DNA of 64,000 nt from Gammaproteobacteria bacterium UBA1119 (GCA_002313255.1 DCBA01000003.1:7417-71416), one strand, 5' to 3'; positions 8,517 through 19,109 are shown, numbered from the stretch's first letter. Notes: generated from the letters alone by a model not told the origin. Program-made: numbers and translations.

Positions 8517-9811
8517 GTTTGAGCTATGGCGATAACTTCGTTGACATCGAGACCTTTGTAGGATCCGTTTTCGTATAGGAGTCTCCCTTCAACCCAGGTG
8601 TGGCTGACCTGGTTGGCGGCAGATGTATGGATGAGTTGGGCATGGGCATCAAACAAAGGTTGAAGACTCGGGCTGTCGATGTCTATTGCGATTAAATCGG
8701 CCGCTTTGCCCGGCTCGATTGATCCGATTTCAGCTTCCAACCCCAGTGCTCGTGCTCCACCCAACGTTGCGGATTCAAGGATTTGGTCAGAGCGGACACG
8801 AGACGGCTTCTCGTTACCGTAGTTTGCGAGTAGCGCAGCGAGGCGAGCTTCGCCCAACAGATCAAGGGCGTTATTTGAAGCCGCTCCATCGGTACCTACG
8901 GCTACTGTGATGCCCGCCGCGTAAAGTTCAGCGATCGGGCACGTACCGCTGTTGAGCTTTAGATTGGAATAAGGACAGTGAATCACTTTGACGCCACGTT
9001 CGGCGATACGTTGAATTTCTTCTTGAGTCAGAGTCGTCATGTGGACGGCCTGCAATTCTGGTACCAGCATTCCGTGCTGGTCTAAGTACTCAATCCAGGA
9101 GCAGCCTAATTTCTCGTGGGCCTTACGTACTTCCTGTGGCGTTTCATGAATATGCATTTGGACGGGGATGCCAATTTCAGCCGCCAGCGTGAATACTCGG
9201 GTCAAGGTGTTTTTCGCCACGGAATAGGCTGCGTGTGGGCCAAACGCTGGATGAATGGTTTTAGCACTTCGATAGCTATCGTTAAGCTCCACCCCTCGAT
9301 GGATGCATTCGTCCGCTGTATTCGAATATGGATTGCGTTGCTCTATTACGGGGAATGCAATCTGGGCGCGAAAGCCCAATTCGGCGGCAATGGCCGCGGT
9401 CACTTCGGGGAAGTAGTACATGTCGCTGGCGGTGGTTATTCCACGGCTCACCATTTCGGCGATCGCTAGTCGTGTTCCGGCCGCGACGAAGTCCCGGGAA
9501 ACGATTTGGGTTTCCAGTGGCCAGATCACCTCGCGTAACCAGGTGTCGAGAAGGTGGCCTTCTCCTAAACCGCGCATTAAAGACATCGCGAGATGTCCGT
9601 GTGCATTTATTAAGCCGGGCATCACGATGTGATGTCCCAAGTCGATTCGTGCAGCTTCAGGATGATTCTTCAGTAGAGAGCGATTCGAGTCGACTGCAAG
9701 AATACGACCGTTTTCTACAACAACACCGTGGTCATCTAAAACCGTGTTCGAAGGCGAGATAGGTAATAAATGTCGTGCGAGAAGTAGTGTTTTAACAGTC
9801 AGATCTGGCAT
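8492..9811 (-). CDS. mtaD: TRZ/ATZ family amidohydrolase, probable methylthioadenosine/S-adenosylhomocysteine deaminase
   Basis: Members deaminate 5'-methylthioadenosine or S-adenosylhomocysteine to the inosine forms. The 439-residue protein has the metal-dependent hydrolase layout: N-terminal beta sandwich, then NAHGHLAMSLMRGL with the HxH pair, HIHETPQEV, VHMTTLTQEE, HCPYSNLKLNSG, and GTDGAASNNALDL with the catalytic Asp. The C-terminal part returns to the sandwich (SIEPGKAADLIAIDID). It is followed by ubiG. The substrate is inferred from similarity and neighbourhood; other purine-like or triazine substrates occur in this family. Confidence 0.88.
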   Translation of the reverse strand: MPDLTVKTLLLARHLLPISPSNTVLDDHGVVVENGRILAVDSNRSLLKNHPEAARIDLGHHIVMPGLINAHGHLAMSLMRGLGEGHLLDTWLREVIWPLETQIVSRDFVAAGTRLAIAEMVSRGITTASDMYYFPEVTAAIAAELGFRAQIAFPVIEQRNPYSNTADECIHRGVELNDSYRSAKTIHPAFGPHAAYSVAKNTLTRVFTLAAEIGIPVQMHIHETPQEVRKAHEKLGCSWIEYLDQHGMLVPELQAVHMTTLTQEEIQRIAERGVKVIHCPYSNLKLNSGTCPIAELYAAGITVAVGTDGAASNNALDLLGEARLAALLANYGNEKPSRVRSDQILESATLGGARALGLEAEIGSIEPGKAADLIAIDIDSPSLQPLFDAHAQLIHTSAANQVSHTWVEGRLLYENGSYKGLDVNEVIAIAQTWRDKISI

Positions 9812-9887
9812 CTACGCGAGTATAGCGGAACGGTATTGCAAAACCGGTTAGAGGTTGAGCCAAAACCCCCAGAAGATGGTTTGAACA

Positions 9888-9896
9888 TGGTAGAAT
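9888..9896 (+). promoter_or_regulatory. Candidate extended -10 promoter for gyrA
   Basis: TGG followed by TAGAAT resembles an extended -10 (TGnTATAAT) sigma-70 element, 60 bases before the gyrA start in the divergent 144-base gap after the amidohydrolase gene. I see no good -35 at the standard distance, which extended -10 promoters tolerate. Supported by pattern only. Confidence 0.3.
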
Positions 9897-9955
9897 CAAC
9901 CTGTGCACGGCACCGTGATTTAACGACTGGATGACCACCTTGTTTCCTTCTTCTG

Positions 9956-12580
9956 ATGTCTGAAGACGAAAACTCGACAGAGTCGGAAAGTGGTTCCGGA
10001 TCGGGCGGCGACGATGTCGTTGCTGGAGGGCTGCCCCCAGGGGGAGCAGAAATCTCTCCGGTAAATATCGAGGACGAACTGCGCGAGTCGTTTCTTGGTT
10101 ACGCAATGAGCGTGATCGTTTCACGCGCACTGCCAGATATTCGGGACGGTCTTAAACCGGTTCACCGACGCGTACTGTTCGCCATGAGCGAACTGAATAA
10201 CACCTATAACCGCAGCCCGATCAAAGGTGCGCGAGTATCCGGTGAAGTCATGGGGAAATATCACCCGCATGGTGATCTTTCTATATACGAAACCATTGTC
10301 CGTATGGCGCAGCCTTGGAACATGCGGTACATGCTCGTAGACGGCCAAGGCAATTTCGGCTCGATTGACGGGGACCCTGCAGCGGCTTCCCGATATACCG
10401 AAGTTCGCATGACCCGTTTTGCCAGTGACTTATTGGCCGACCTGGATATGCAAACGGTCGAATTTGAAGACAATTACGATGAGACGCTGACAATGCCGTC
10501 GGTGCTGCCAACACGGGTGCCAAACTTACTCGTTAACGGGTCGACCGGCATTGCGGTTGGGATGGCGACCAATATCCCGCCTCATAATTTGCGCGAAGTG
10601 GTTGACGGCTGTTTAGCACTGCTTGAAAACCCGGAACTCTCTGTCGATTCGTTGATGGAGCACGTTCATGGACCTGACTTTCCTACTGCTGGGATCATCA
10701 ACGGACGTGCGGGAATCGTTCAGGCGTACAGAACAGGGCGCGGGCGCATATTCGTCAGAGCTCGCGCCAAAGTCGAAGGTAAAGACACTGGCAAAGAATC
10801 GATCATCGTCACGGAAGTTCCGTACCAGTTAACCACCAGAAAATTGATCGAACGGATAGCCGAGCTCGTAAAAGATAAAAGGGTTGAGGGCATCACCGAG
10901 ATTCGCGATGAGTCCGATAGGGATGGCCTGAGAATTGTTATCGAACTACGGCGTGGCGAACCGGGCGAAGTCGTTCTAAACAATCTATACGCCCAAACTC
11001 AGATGCAGTCTGTATTCGGAATTAACTGTCAAGCGATCGTTGATGGACGACCGAAACAGGTTAATTTGAAGGAAATGTTGGAGGCGTTTCTAGGGCACCG
11101 TCGCGAGGTGATTACACGTCGGACGCTATTCCTGCTGCGGCGGGCGCGCCAACGCGGGCATCTTCTCGAGGGCCAGATTGTCGCACTAGAAAATATTGAT
11201 GCCGTCGTCGAGCTAATTCGGAAATCGCAGAACGCGGCGGAGGCACGAGCGGCTTTGTTGGGCCGTGGTTGGGAGTCGGACACCATCGCGAAACTGATGG
11301 AGAAGGTCGGTCCAGACGCTTGTCGCCCTCTAGATCTCGACGATGCGTATGGGTTGCGCGGCGGCGTCTATAACCTATCCGAAGAACAAGCACAGTCGAT
11401 TCTCGACATGCGACTTCATCGACTGACAGCGCTTGAGAAGAATCAATTGATTGAAGAATACGAAGGAATTCTTGCAGAAATCGAGGAGCTACAACAAATA
11501 TTGGGCTCGAGTGATCGATTGCATGCCGTGATTCGGGACGAATTGCACGAGATTCGGGAAAATTACGGGGACGACCGTAGAACTGAAATTCTAAGCTCTC
11601 AATTGGATTTGACGGCGGAGGACCTGATAACCGAAGAAGACATGGTGGTGACTGTATCTCATCAGGGGTATGCCAAGACTCAGCCTCTCGAGGTATATCA
11701 AGCTCAGCGCCGTGGTGGGCGGGGACGTATGGCGACAACGGTGAACGATGAGGACTTTGTCGAGCATCTAGTTATAGCGAATAGTCACGAAACCCTTCTT
11801 TGTTTCTCGAACGCTGGAAAAGTTTACTGGTTGAAGGTCTATCAAATACCGCAAGGGAGTCGAGGTGCAAAGGGTCGGCCGCTCATCAATATGTTGCCGC
11901 TCGAAGATGGCGAGCGCATTACCGCCATACAGCCTGTTGGCGATTTCGATGACGATTCTTTCGTTTTCATGGCGACGGCGAACGGCACGGTCAAGAAAAC
12001 GCCGCTGGAACAATTTTCGCGCCCGAGACCAAGTGGCTTGATTGCTTTGGAGCTGGAAGATGGCAACACGCTCGTCGGCGTATCGATGACGGATGGGCAC
12101 CGTGACATCTTGCTGGTTTCGAGTGTGGGTAAAGCGGTCCGTTTCAAAGAGTCAGATGTACGTGCAGTGGGTCGAACGGCCCGCGGTGTACGGGGGATTC
12201 GGTTATTGGCCGACCAGCACCTAATTTCTCTTATTGTTCCTGAGGATGGCGGGTACATGTTGACCGCTGCCGAGTTTGGATACGGCAAGCGTACCTTGCT
12301 CAGCGAGTTCCCGGTGAGAGGCCGTGGGACGCAAGGTGTTATAGCTATTCAGACTTCGAAACGAAACGGGGATGTCGTTGGCGCTCGACAGGTATTTGAG
12401 GGCGACGAGATCATGTTGATAAGTGACCAAGGAACGCTCGTTCGAACGTCAGTCGACGAAATTTCTGTGGTCGGTCGAAATACCCAGGGTGTTCGACTCA
12501 TTGCTTTACGCGATACCGAAAAGTTAGTAGGACTCGAGCGCATTGTCGAAACCGATTCGAGCACGCTAGCCGAGCAGTAA
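9956..12580 (+). CDS. gyrA: DNA gyrase subunit A
   Basis: GyrA is the DNA-cleaving and rejoining subunit of gyrase. The 874-residue protein has the winged helix and tower, the catalytic Tyr at residue 147 (in SRYTEVR), and the C-terminal wrapping domain with the GyrA box QRRGGRG at 584-590. The first 30 or so residues are an added Ser/Gly/Asp/Glu-rich extension ahead of the conserved PVNIEDEL. In the quinolone-determining region the sequence after KYHPHGD is L-S-I-Y-E. Thus residue 108 is Leu where E. coli has Ser83, and residue 112 is Glu where E. coli has Asp87. Ser83Leu is a classic resistance change in E. coli. gyrA leads the serC-pheA-hisC-tyrA-cmk-rpsA cluster. Confidence 0.97.
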   Translation: MSEDENSTESESGSGSGGDDVVAGGLPPGGAEISPVNIEDELRESFLGYAMSVIVSRALPDIRDGLKPVHRRVLFAMSELNNTYNRSPIKGARVSGEVMGKYHPHGDLSIYETIVRMAQPWNMRYMLVDGQGNFGSIDGDPAAASRYTEVRMTRFASDLLADLDMQTVEFEDNYDETLTMPSVLPTRVPNLLVNGSTGIAVGMATNIPPHNLREVVDGCLALLENPELSVDSLMEHVHGPDFPTAGIINGRAGIVQAYRTGRGRIFVRARAKVEGKDTGKESIIVTEVPYQLTTRKLIERIAELVKDKRVEGITEIRDESDRDGLRIVIELRRGEPGEVVLNNLYAQTQMQSVFGINCQAIVDGRPKQVNLKEMLEAFLGHRREVITRRTLFLLRRARQRGHLLEGQIVALENIDAVVELIRKSQNAAEARAALLGRGWESDTIAKLMEKVGPDACRPLDLDDAYGLRGGVYNLSEEQAQSILDMRLHRLTALEKNQLIEEYEGILAEIEELQQILGSSDRLHAVIRDELHEIRENYGDDRRTEILSSQLDLTAEDLITEEDMVVTVSHQGYAKTQPLEVYQAQRRGGRGRMATTVNDEDFVEHLVIANSHETLLCFSNAGKVYWLKVYQIPQGSRGAKGRPLINMLPLEDGERITAIQPVGDFDDDSFVFMATANGTVKKTPLEQFSRPRPSGLIALELEDGNTLVGVSMTDGHRDILLVSSVGKAVRFKESDVRAVGRTARGVRGIRLLADQHLISLIVPEDGGYMLTAAEFGYGKRTLLSEFPVRGRGTQGVIAIQTSKRNGDVVGARQVFEGDEIMLISDQGTLVRTSVDEISVVGRNTQGVRLIALRDTEKLVGLERIVETDSSTLAEQ

Positions 12581-12615
12581 TCGTCCCAGGCCGGCCTCAT
12601 CAGATCGCCCCAACC

Positions 12616-13698
12616 ATGAGCAATATATTTAATTTTTCTGCGGGTCCGTCCTCCCTGCCTCCATCGGTGATGGAGCGCGCCCGCCAAGAGTTTCGTGACT
12701 ACGGTGGACTTGGCGTATCGGTGATGGAAATTAGCCACCGATCTCACGAGTTTGTACAGATTGCCGAGCGGGCTGAAGCGGATCTCCGTGAATTACTAGA
12801 TCTCAACGATGATTATTACGTCTTGTTCTTACATGGTGGTGCGAGCATGCAATTTGCGATGGTGCCACTGAACTTGGCGCGTATTTCGGACACCGTAGAC
12901 TACGTTGATACTGGAGCCTGGTCGACGAAAGCCATTAGCGAAGCCAAACGTTTAACGCGAGTAAATGTTGCGGCGACATCTAGGGATCATGATTACGATC
13001 GCGTTCCTGGTTTTCGCGACTGGAGGCTCTCCAAATCTGCGCGCTATGTTCATCTGACCTCAAACGAAACCATCGGCGGCGTGCAATTCCACGAATTCCC
13101 AGATACGGGTGATGTACCGTTGGTCGCTGATATGTCCTCCGATTTTCTGTCTCGCCCAGTCGATGCTCGCCGATTTGGACTTATATACGCAGGCGCTCAG
13201 AAGAATGTGGGTCCGGCCGGTCTATGCATCGTTGTTATACGTAAGGATCTTTGCGGAAAAGACCGCAAACACACGCCAAGCTTGCTTAGTTATGGCGTTC
13301 TTGCGCAACACAAATCAATGTTCAATACGCCACCAACGTACAATTGGTATTTGGCAGGCTTAGTTCTTGATTGGTTGAAACGTGAAGGCGGTTTGCAAGC
13401 GATGGAGATTCGTAATCGCCGAAAGGCAGAAAAGCTCTACGCGGCGATCGATAGGAGTGATTTGTATCATTCACCCGTGCAACGTTCTCACCGATCGATC
13501 ATGAACGTACCGTTCACTTTGTTGGAGTCTGAACTGGAAGATCGCTTCTTAAAGGTGGCCAAGACGAGGGGGCTCCTCAATCTAAAAGGACACCGAAGTG
13601 TGGGTGGCATGCGGGCAAGCCTCTACAACGCAATTAACGAAGAAGCCGTGGACGCGCTGATCGAACATATGGAAAGTTTCGAAAAGGCCACACGGTAG
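12616..13698 (+). CDS. serC: Phosphoserine aminotransferase
   Basis: SerC makes 3-phosphoserine for serine synthesis and 4-phosphohydroxythreonine for pyridoxal phosphate synthesis; the latter links it with pdxJ in this window. The 360-residue class V aminotransferase starts with IFNFSAGPSSLP. It has the PLP lysine in AGAQKNVGPAG and the C-terminal RSVGGMRASLYNAI substrate-binding segment. It lies 35 bases after gyrA and 7 bases before pheA, consistent with the conserved operon. Confidence 0.96.
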   Translation: MSNIFNFSAGPSSLPPSVMERARQEFRDYGGLGVSVMEISHRSHEFVQIAERAEADLRELLDLNDDYYVLFLHGGASMQFAMVPLNLARISDTVDYVDTGAWSTKAISEAKRLTRVNVAATSRDHDYDRVPGFRDWRLSKSARYVHLTSNETIGGVQFHEFPDTGDVPLVADMSSDFLSRPVDARRFGLIYAGAQKNVGPAGLCIVVIRKDLCGKDRKHTPSLLSYGVLAQHKSMFNTPPTYNWYLAGLVLDWLKREGGLQAMEIRNRRKAEKLYAAIDRSDLYHSPVQRSHRSIMNVPFTLLESELEDRFLKVAKTRGLLNLKGHRSVGGMRASLYNAINEEAVDALIEHMESFEKATR

Positions 13699-13705
13699 AA
13701 CGAAA

Positions 13706-14800
13706 ATGGACGAGAAAGCACTTAAGGGATTGCGGGACCAAATTGATGCGATCGACCGCCAGTTAAGAGGTTTGCTTAACGAACGCGCGGCTTGTGCACT
13801 AAAGGTTGCGGATATTAAGAGTGCAAGTGAACGGGTGGCGACCACTTCGTTCTATCGTCCCGAACGGGAAGCGCAGATTATTGAACGTCTCCGAACTGAA
13901 AATGAGGGACCACTTTCGGATGATTCTGTCGAGAGACTCTTCAGAGAGATCATTTCCTGCTGCCTCTCGCTTGAGCAGCCGATAAAGATTGCGTATTTGG
14001 GGCCGCCCGGCACATACACAGAAGCCGCGACGATCAGGCAATTTGGTCACTTCGCAACAACCAGTCCAGTGAGTTCCATTGATGAGGTTTTTCGTGAAGT
14101 CGAATCAGGCGACGCTCATTATGGAGTCGTTCCGGTAGAAAACAGTACAGAAGGTATGGTCAACCATACGCTCGACTGTTTTATGGCGACGTCGCTTAAT
14201 ATCTGCGCCGAAGTAGAGCTACCCATTCATCACGCACTGTTGGCACGCAGGGGAACCGTTCAAGATGAGATTGATTGCGTGTATTCGCACGAGCAATCCT
14301 TGGCTCAATGTAGAAGGTGGCTAGACACCCATCTTCCTCACGTCGAGCGTAGGCCAGTTGCTAGTAATGCTGAGGCGGCAAAGCTAGCGGGGGAATTAGA
14401 GCGGAGCGCAGCGATTGCTGGCGAAATAGCGGGGGATAGCTATGGCCTCGTCGTCTTACACCGGAATATTGAAGACTTAGCAGATAACACGACACGATTC
14501 ATTGTCATAGGCGACCAGAATGTTGGGCCGAGCGGGCACGACAAAACATCCATTCTTGTTTCCACCCGTGACGAACCAGGTGCTTTGTATAAAGTTCTCG
14601 AACCATTCCACCGCAGTGGGATTAGCCTTTCCCGAATTGAAACGAGGCCAGCACGATCGAGTAACTGGAGCTATGTATTTTTCATCGATTTCGACGGACA
14701 TCAGTCGTCAGTAGAAATAGCTACCGTACTTGAAGAAATCCGATCGGTTGCTTTGGACGTTCGTTCGCTGGGATCGTATCCACAAGCCGTGGGACGATAA
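13706..14800 (+). CDS. pheA: Bifunctional chorismate mutase/prephenate dehydratase (P-protein)
   Basis: This fused enzyme converts chorismate to prephenate and then to phenylpyruvate for phenylalanine synthesis. Residues 1-90 form an AroQ-type chorismate mutase (LRDQIDAIDRQL). The dehydratase domain follows, starting at IAYLGPPGTYTEAA and ending with NTTRFIVIG, which carries the catalytic TRF. The last 85 residues are an ACT regulatory domain with PGALYKV and an SRIETRP motif, the usual feedback site for phenylalanine. The 364-residue length is normal. The stop overlaps the hisC ATG by one base (TAATG). Confidence 0.96.
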   Translation: MDEKALKGLRDQIDAIDRQLRGLLNERAACALKVADIKSASERVATTSFYRPEREAQIIERLRTENEGPLSDDSVERLFREIISCCLSLEQPIKIAYLGPPGTYTEAATIRQFGHFATTSPVSSIDEVFREVESGDAHYGVVPVENSTEGMVNHTLDCFMATSLNICAEVELPIHHALLARRGTVQDEIDCVYSHEQSLAQCRRWLDTHLPHVERRPVASNAEAAKLAGELERSAAIAGEIAGDSYGLVVLHRNIEDLADNTTRFIVIGDQNVGPSGHDKTSILVSTRDEPGALYKVLEPFHRSGISLSRIETRPARSSNWSYVFFIDFDGHQSSVEIATVLEEIRSVALDVRSLGSYPQAVGR

Positions 14801-15882
14801 TGGAGAACATTAATACTCGCGTGCTCGAGCTAGCGCCGTATCAACCCGGAAAGCCTCTGGAAGAACTTAGTCGCGAACTCGGAATTGGCGACGCGATTAA
14901 GCTTGCGAGTAATGAAAATCCGAGAGGACCTGGGCTTGGCGTGCGGCAAGCACTTGCCGATGCAATCACGGGTATATCAAGGTATCCCGACAGCACTGGG
15001 TATCGACTGAAACGTATTCTTGCTGATCGCTTGGACGTTGATGAGGCGCAAATAACGTTGGGGAATGGTTCCAACGACGTTTTGGAGCTGGCGGCGCGGG
15101 TAGCCCTTTCGCCTGGATCGGTTGGAGTTGTTGATGAATATTGTTTCGTGGTGTATCCGCTTGCGATAGCCGCAGCACACGGCAAGTTAACACGTGTATC
15201 GTCCGTAGATTGGGGACACGATTTGGATGAGATGGCGACCGCGATCGACGCGGCAACGCGGATCGTATACATAGCGAATCCGAACAATCCGACCGGCACT
15301 TGGGTCAACAAGAAGAGTTTAGAGAAATTTCTGAATCGGGTGCCGGAACGAGTATGGGTGGTGCTGGATGAGGCCTATTTTGAATACGTTGATGGGAAGG
15401 ACTATCCAGATGGCGTCAAGATGATCGTTGACTATCCGAACTTAATCGTAACCCGTACTTTTTCAAAAATTCATGGCTTGGCCGCATTGCGTATTGGCTA
15501 CAGTGTTACTTCTAGCGACTTTGCCGATCTAATGAATCGGATTCGCCAGCCGTTCAACGTCAACACACTTGCTTTGGCTGCCGCAGAGGCTGCGTTAGCC
15601 GATGATGATTACATCAACGCGAGCCGGCGGCTGAACACCAGAGGTATGGATTACGTGGTCAAAGGTCTCGGCAAACTGGGATTCTCCGTTATTCCTTCGG
15701 CTGGGAATTTTGTTAGTTTTGAGAGTGGGCTGGCTTCCCGTAGGATTTATGAAGCCCTTCTTCAGCGCGGTGTCATCGTACGTCCCCTAGGGAATTACGG
15801 TATGAACGAACACTTACGCGTCACCGTTGGGTTACCCGACGAGAATGAGCGCTTTCTTGAAGCGCTAAGTCAGATTATTTGA
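14800..15882 (+). CDS. hisC: Histidinol-phosphate/aromatic aminotransferase
   Basis: A PLP-dependent class I/II aminotransferase of 360 residues. Motifs are KLASNENPRGPG, IANPNNPTGTW, VLDEAYFEY, and TRTFSKIHGLAALRIGY with the PLP lysine at residue 223. In this gene cluster the enzyme (hisC2 of pseudomonads) is generally thought to serve aromatic amino acid transamination as well as histidinol phosphate. It sits between pheA and tyrA with overlaps on both sides. hisI and hisG are about 39 kb away, so it is not in a histidine operon here. Confidence 0.94.
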   Translation: MENINTRVLELAPYQPGKPLEELSRELGIGDAIKLASNENPRGPGLGVRQALADAITGISRYPDSTGYRLKRILADRLDVDEAQITLGNGSNDVLELAARVALSPGSVGVVDEYCFVVYPLAIAAAHGKLTRVSSVDWGHDLDEMATAIDAATRIVYIANPNNPTGTWVNKKSLEKFLNRVPERVWVVLDEAYFEYVDGKDYPDGVKMIVDYPNLIVTRTFSKIHGLAALRIGYSVTSSDFADLMNRIRQPFNVNTLALAAAEAALADDDYINASRRLNTRGMDYVVKGLGKLGFSVIPSAGNFVSFESGLASRRIYEALLQRGVIVRPLGNYGMNEHLRVTVGLPDENERFLEALSQII

Positions 15883-16700
15883 GCACGCTCGTTGTAATTG
15901 GTACCGGATTGATTGGCGCCTCGTTCGCACTCGCTGCCAAGAGAGCTCAATTGGTCCAAACCGTGATTGGTTTGGACGTAGATGAAAGCGTGCTCGTCGA
16001 GGCGAAAAAGCTGGGTGTAATTGATCACATGAACGAAGTGACTCAACTGCCTGATCTGGTTTGCGTGGCAGTTCCGACGCGTGCGATCGCCGATTCTGTG
16101 AATGATGCCCAGCGCAAATATGGTTCAAACGTCCCCATATTTGACACTGGTAGCGTTAAGGTTCCCGTAATTGAGGCCTTTGAATCCGTCCCCCCCAACT
16201 TTGTTCCATGTCATCCGATAGCGGGTTCCGACCGTCAAGGACCGGCTGCAGCAGACGCCGACCTATTCCAAGATCGCGTTGTAATCATGACCCCTATGGA
16301 AAATACCGACGCGTCCGCCGCAGCAGTAGTCGAAAATGCTTGGTCGATAATTGGCGCTCGTGTGATAAGGCAAACTCCCTGGGAACACGATGACGATATG
16401 GCAACGGTTTCTCACCTTCCGCATCTTGTTGCCTTTGCATTGGTTGAACTCCTTGCAAACAGTGAAGTACGCCTCAGCGATCGAATTGGTGATGGGTTTC
16501 GAGATATGACTCGAATCGCCGGATCCGATCCAACGATTTGGAGGCACATATTGATCGATAACGCGGGTCGTGTACGAAAGAAACTGGACGAACTGTTGCA
16601 TGTTCTCGAAACCCTTCAAAACGCTGCCCAAAACGATCCCGAAGAATTGCAACGGATCTTGACGGGCATTAGCGATTATAGAAAGCGTTTGGATGGTTGA
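15879..16700 (+). CDS. tyrA: Prephenate/arogenate dehydrogenase
   Basis: It oxidatively decarboxylates prephenate (or arogenate) in tyrosine synthesis. The 273-residue protein has an N-terminal Rossmann motif VIGTGLIGASFALAA, DTGSVK, the HPIAGSD motif, and HDDDMATVSHLPHLVAFAL in the helical dimerisation domain. The start is a TTG overlapping the hisC stop. There is no ACT domain and, unlike in Pseudomonas, no fused or adjacent aroA; the next gene is cmk, overlapping by 8 bases. Confidence 0.94.
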   Translation: MSTLVVIGTGLIGASFALAAKRAQLVQTVIGLDVDESVLVEAKKLGVIDHMNEVTQLPDLVCVAVPTRAIADSVNDAQRKYGSNVPIFDTGSVKVPVIEAFESVPPNFVPCHPIAGSDRQGPAAADADLFQDRVVIMTPMENTDASAAAVVENAWSIIGARVIRQTPWEHDDDMATVSHLPHLVAFALVELLANSEVRLSDRIGDGFRDMTRIAGSDPTIWRHILIDNAGRVRKKLDELLHVLETLQNAAQNDPEELQRILTGISDYRKRLDG

Positions 16701-17379
16701 GCTAGCCCCGGTCATTTGTGTCGACGGACCGAGTGGGTCGGGCAAAGGCACGTTGGCGCAGGCGATAGCACGGAGACTTGGTTGGCACATTCTTGACAGT
16801 GGAAGTCTGTATCGCATTGTCGGCCTTCAAGCTCACTTACTGGGCATATCTGTTGAGGACGATAACGCGCTGGAACAGGTCGTAAAGTCCTTTGACATCC
16901 GTTTTGCGACTGAACGAAGTCCATTTTTGTTCGTGAACGGTAGAGATGTAACCGAAGCAATTCGTGGCGAGGAAGCGACCCGGTTTGCGAGTCTTGTCGC
17001 AAAAAGGGAAAAAGTACGGGCTGCCTTGTTAGTCCGCCAGAAGGAATTTCGTAAGCTGCCAGGATTGGTTGCCGACGGACGCGACATGGGTACGGCGGTT
17101 TTCCCAGACGCGAAACTGAAGATTTACTTGGATGCGAGCCCCGAAGAAAGGGCGCGAAGGCGATACGTCGAGTTGAAAGATAAGGGTCCGAATGTTAGCC
17201 TGCCCGACCTTTTTCAAAGCCTTAAAGAGCGGGATGTTCGGGATAAGACCAGGAGCGTTTCCCCGCTCAAAGTAGCTCCGGACGCATATGTTTTGGACAG
17301 CACGGGTCTTTCGATTGATGAGGTGTTAGAAAAGGCACTCGTGGCCGCTCACGGGAAAGGGCTACTGATTACCAACTGA
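16693..17379 (+). CDS. cmk: Cytidylate kinase
   Basis: Cmk phosphorylates CMP and dCMP, and only poorly UMP in most bacteria. The 228-residue protein opens with the P-loop CVDGPSGSGKGTLAQAIA, followed by ILDSGSLYR, and contains VADGRDMGTAVFPDA and the lid arginines in SPEERARRRY. It overlaps the 3' end of tyrA and precedes rpsA by 11 bases, the near-universal cmk-rpsA order. With pyrH ruined in this window, any relaxed UMP activity would be of interest, but I see no residue change that shows it. Confidence 0.95.
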   Translation: MVELAPVICVDGPSGSGKGTLAQAIARRLGWHILDSGSLYRIVGLQAHLLGISVEDDNALEQVVKSFDIRFATERSPFLFVNGRDVTEAIRGEEATRFASLVAKREKVRAALLVRQKEFRKLPGLVADGRDMGTAVFPDAKLKIYLDASPEERARRRYVELKDKGPNVSLPDLFQSLKERDVRDKTRSVSPLKVAPDAYVLDSTGLSIDEVLEKALVAAHGKGLLITN

Positions 17380-17390
17380 GATAGGAAACT

Positions 17391-19109
17391 ATGAGCGAAA
17401 GTTTCGCAGATCTGTTCGAAGAAAGTCTCAACACAGTTGAGCTGGTGCCTGGATCGATTGTGATTGGCACCGTAGTGGACATCGACAGCGAGTGGGTTGT
17501 AGTTCACGCGGGGTTGAAGTCGGAAGGGGTGATTCCAAGAAATCAATTTGTCAGCGAGAGTGGCGAGTTCAACGTCGAAATAGGCGATCAGGTTAAGGTC
17601 GCAATGGAGGTCGTTGACGATGGGTTTGGGGAAACACGGCTATCACGCGAAAAGGCGCGTCGTGCGGAGTCCTGGGACATGTTAGAAGACGCATTTTCCA
17701 GCAACGAGCCAGTGACTGGAGTGATGAACGGCAAAGTCAAAGGCGGCTTTACCGTAGATATCAATGATATAAGAGCTTTTTTGCCGGGGTCTCTTGTAGA
17801 TATTCGGCCGTTAAGAGAAACGATTCACCTTGAAGGGAAACCCCTTGAATTCAAAGTGATAAAACTCGATCAGAAGCGAAATAACGTCGTGGTTTCTCGC
17901 CGTGCAGTGCTCGAGCAAGAAAATAGCGAAGAGCGTGATGCGCTCCTTGGTTCGCTCGAAGAGGGTCAGGAAGTTAATGGAGTCGTTAAGAATTTGACGG
18001 ATTATGGGGCATTTGTTGATTTAGGAGGAATCGACGGCTTGTTGCACATTACTGATATGGCTTGGCGACGAATTCGGCATCCGAGTGAAATGGTGAATGT
18101 GGGTGATGAATTGCCGGTCAAGATTCTTAAGTTCGACCGCGAAAAAAATCGAGTTTCACTTGGCATGAAGCAACTTGGAGATGACCCATGGGTGGAAATC
18201 AAAGGTCGCTACCCGGAGAACACCCGAGTGCAGGCGGTTGTCACGAATCTAACCGATTACGGATGCTTTGCGGAAATCGAGGAGGGTGTTGAGGGGCTTG
18301 TTCATGTCTCTGAAATGGATTGGACCAACAAAAACATACATCCTTCAAAAGTCGTAGCTGTTGGCGATGAAGTGGAAGTTATGGTGTTGGATATTGATGA
18401 AGAACGGCGTCGGATATCGTTGGGGATCAAACAGTGTCGGGAGAATCCGTGGGGCGAATTCGCAAGCAAACATGCTCAGGGAGATCACCTATCGGGCAAA
18501 ATTAAATCGATCACAGATTTTGGGATATTCATTGGTCTCGAAGGCGGCATTGACGGATTGGTGCATCTATCTGATATCTCGTGGGATGAGGATGGAGAGA
18601 CAGCAGTTCGTCGGTACAGCAAGGGCGAAGAACTCGAAACAGTCATTCTAGCGATCGACTCGGAGCGGGAACGAATTTCGCTGGGTGTTAAGCAGCTCGA
18701 GAAGGACCCATTTTCTGATTTTATTTCCGAACATGATCGAGGAAGCATCGTCCAAGCAACAGTATCCGAAGTTGAAGAAAAGTACGCTGTTTTGACTCTT
18801 GCGGAGGGCGTGGAGGGCGTTTTGAAAGCGTCTGAAATTAGCATTGAATCGGTTGATGACGCCCGACAGTCTCTGAGTATTGGCGACAAGCTCGAAGTGA
18901 AAATTTTTGGCCTCGATCGTAAGAATCGAGCGATTACCCTTTCAGCCAAATCCAGAGAAATTGACGATGAACAAGAGGCGCATCGAGAGTATCGAGTGCA
19001 GGGCGACGCTCGAGCTGGAGCAACAACTCTTGGCGATTTGATCAAAGCGCAGATGGACGTTGATGACGATCATGACGGATCGGAAGAAGTAAGCCCGACC
19101 GAAGAATAG
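17391..19109 (+). CDS. rpsA: 30S ribosomal protein S1
   Basis: S1 binds mRNA leaders and helps initiation on the 30S subunit. The 572-residue protein has six S1 domains in tandem, roughly residues 20-87, 105-170, 190-260, 275-347, 362-434 and 449-518. Recurrent signatures are [43 protein letters not shown] and [22 protein letters not shown], each with VNVGDE-like linkers. The C-terminal tail is acidic. No ribosomal frameshift or truncation is seen. A 150-base gap to ihfB follows. Confidence 0.97.
   Translation: MSESFADLFEESLNTVELVPGSIVIGTVVDIDSEWVVVHAGLKSEGVIPRNQFVSESGEFNVEIGDQVKVAMEVVDDGFGETRLSREKARRAESWDMLEDAFSSNEPVTGVMNGKVKGGFTVDINDIRAFLPGSLVDIRPLRETIHLEGKPLEFKVIKLDQKRNNVVVSRRAVLEQENSEERDALLGSLEEGQEVNGVVKNLTDYGAFVDLGGIDGLLHITDMAWRRIRHPSEMVNVGDELPVKILKFDREKNRVSLGMKQLGDDPWVEIKGRYPENTRVQAVVTNLTDYGCFAEIEEGVEGLVHVSEMDWTNKNIHPSKVVAVGDEVEVMVLDIDEERRRISLGIKQCRENPWGEFASKHAQGDHLSGKIKSITDFGIFIGLEGGIDGLVHLSDISWDEDGETAVRRYSKGEELETVILAIDSERERISLGVKQLEKDPFSDFISEHDRGSIVQATVSEVEEKYAVLTLAEGVEGVLKASEISIESVDDARQSLSIGDKLEVKIFGLDRKNRAITLSAKSREIDDEQEAHREYRVQGDARAGATTLGDLIKAQMDVDDDHDGSEEVSPTEE

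Noticed and set aside
11112-11738. 208-codon open frame antisense to gyrA
   Set aside because: It lies fully within gyrA, has no recognisable motif, and is a codon-bias shadow.
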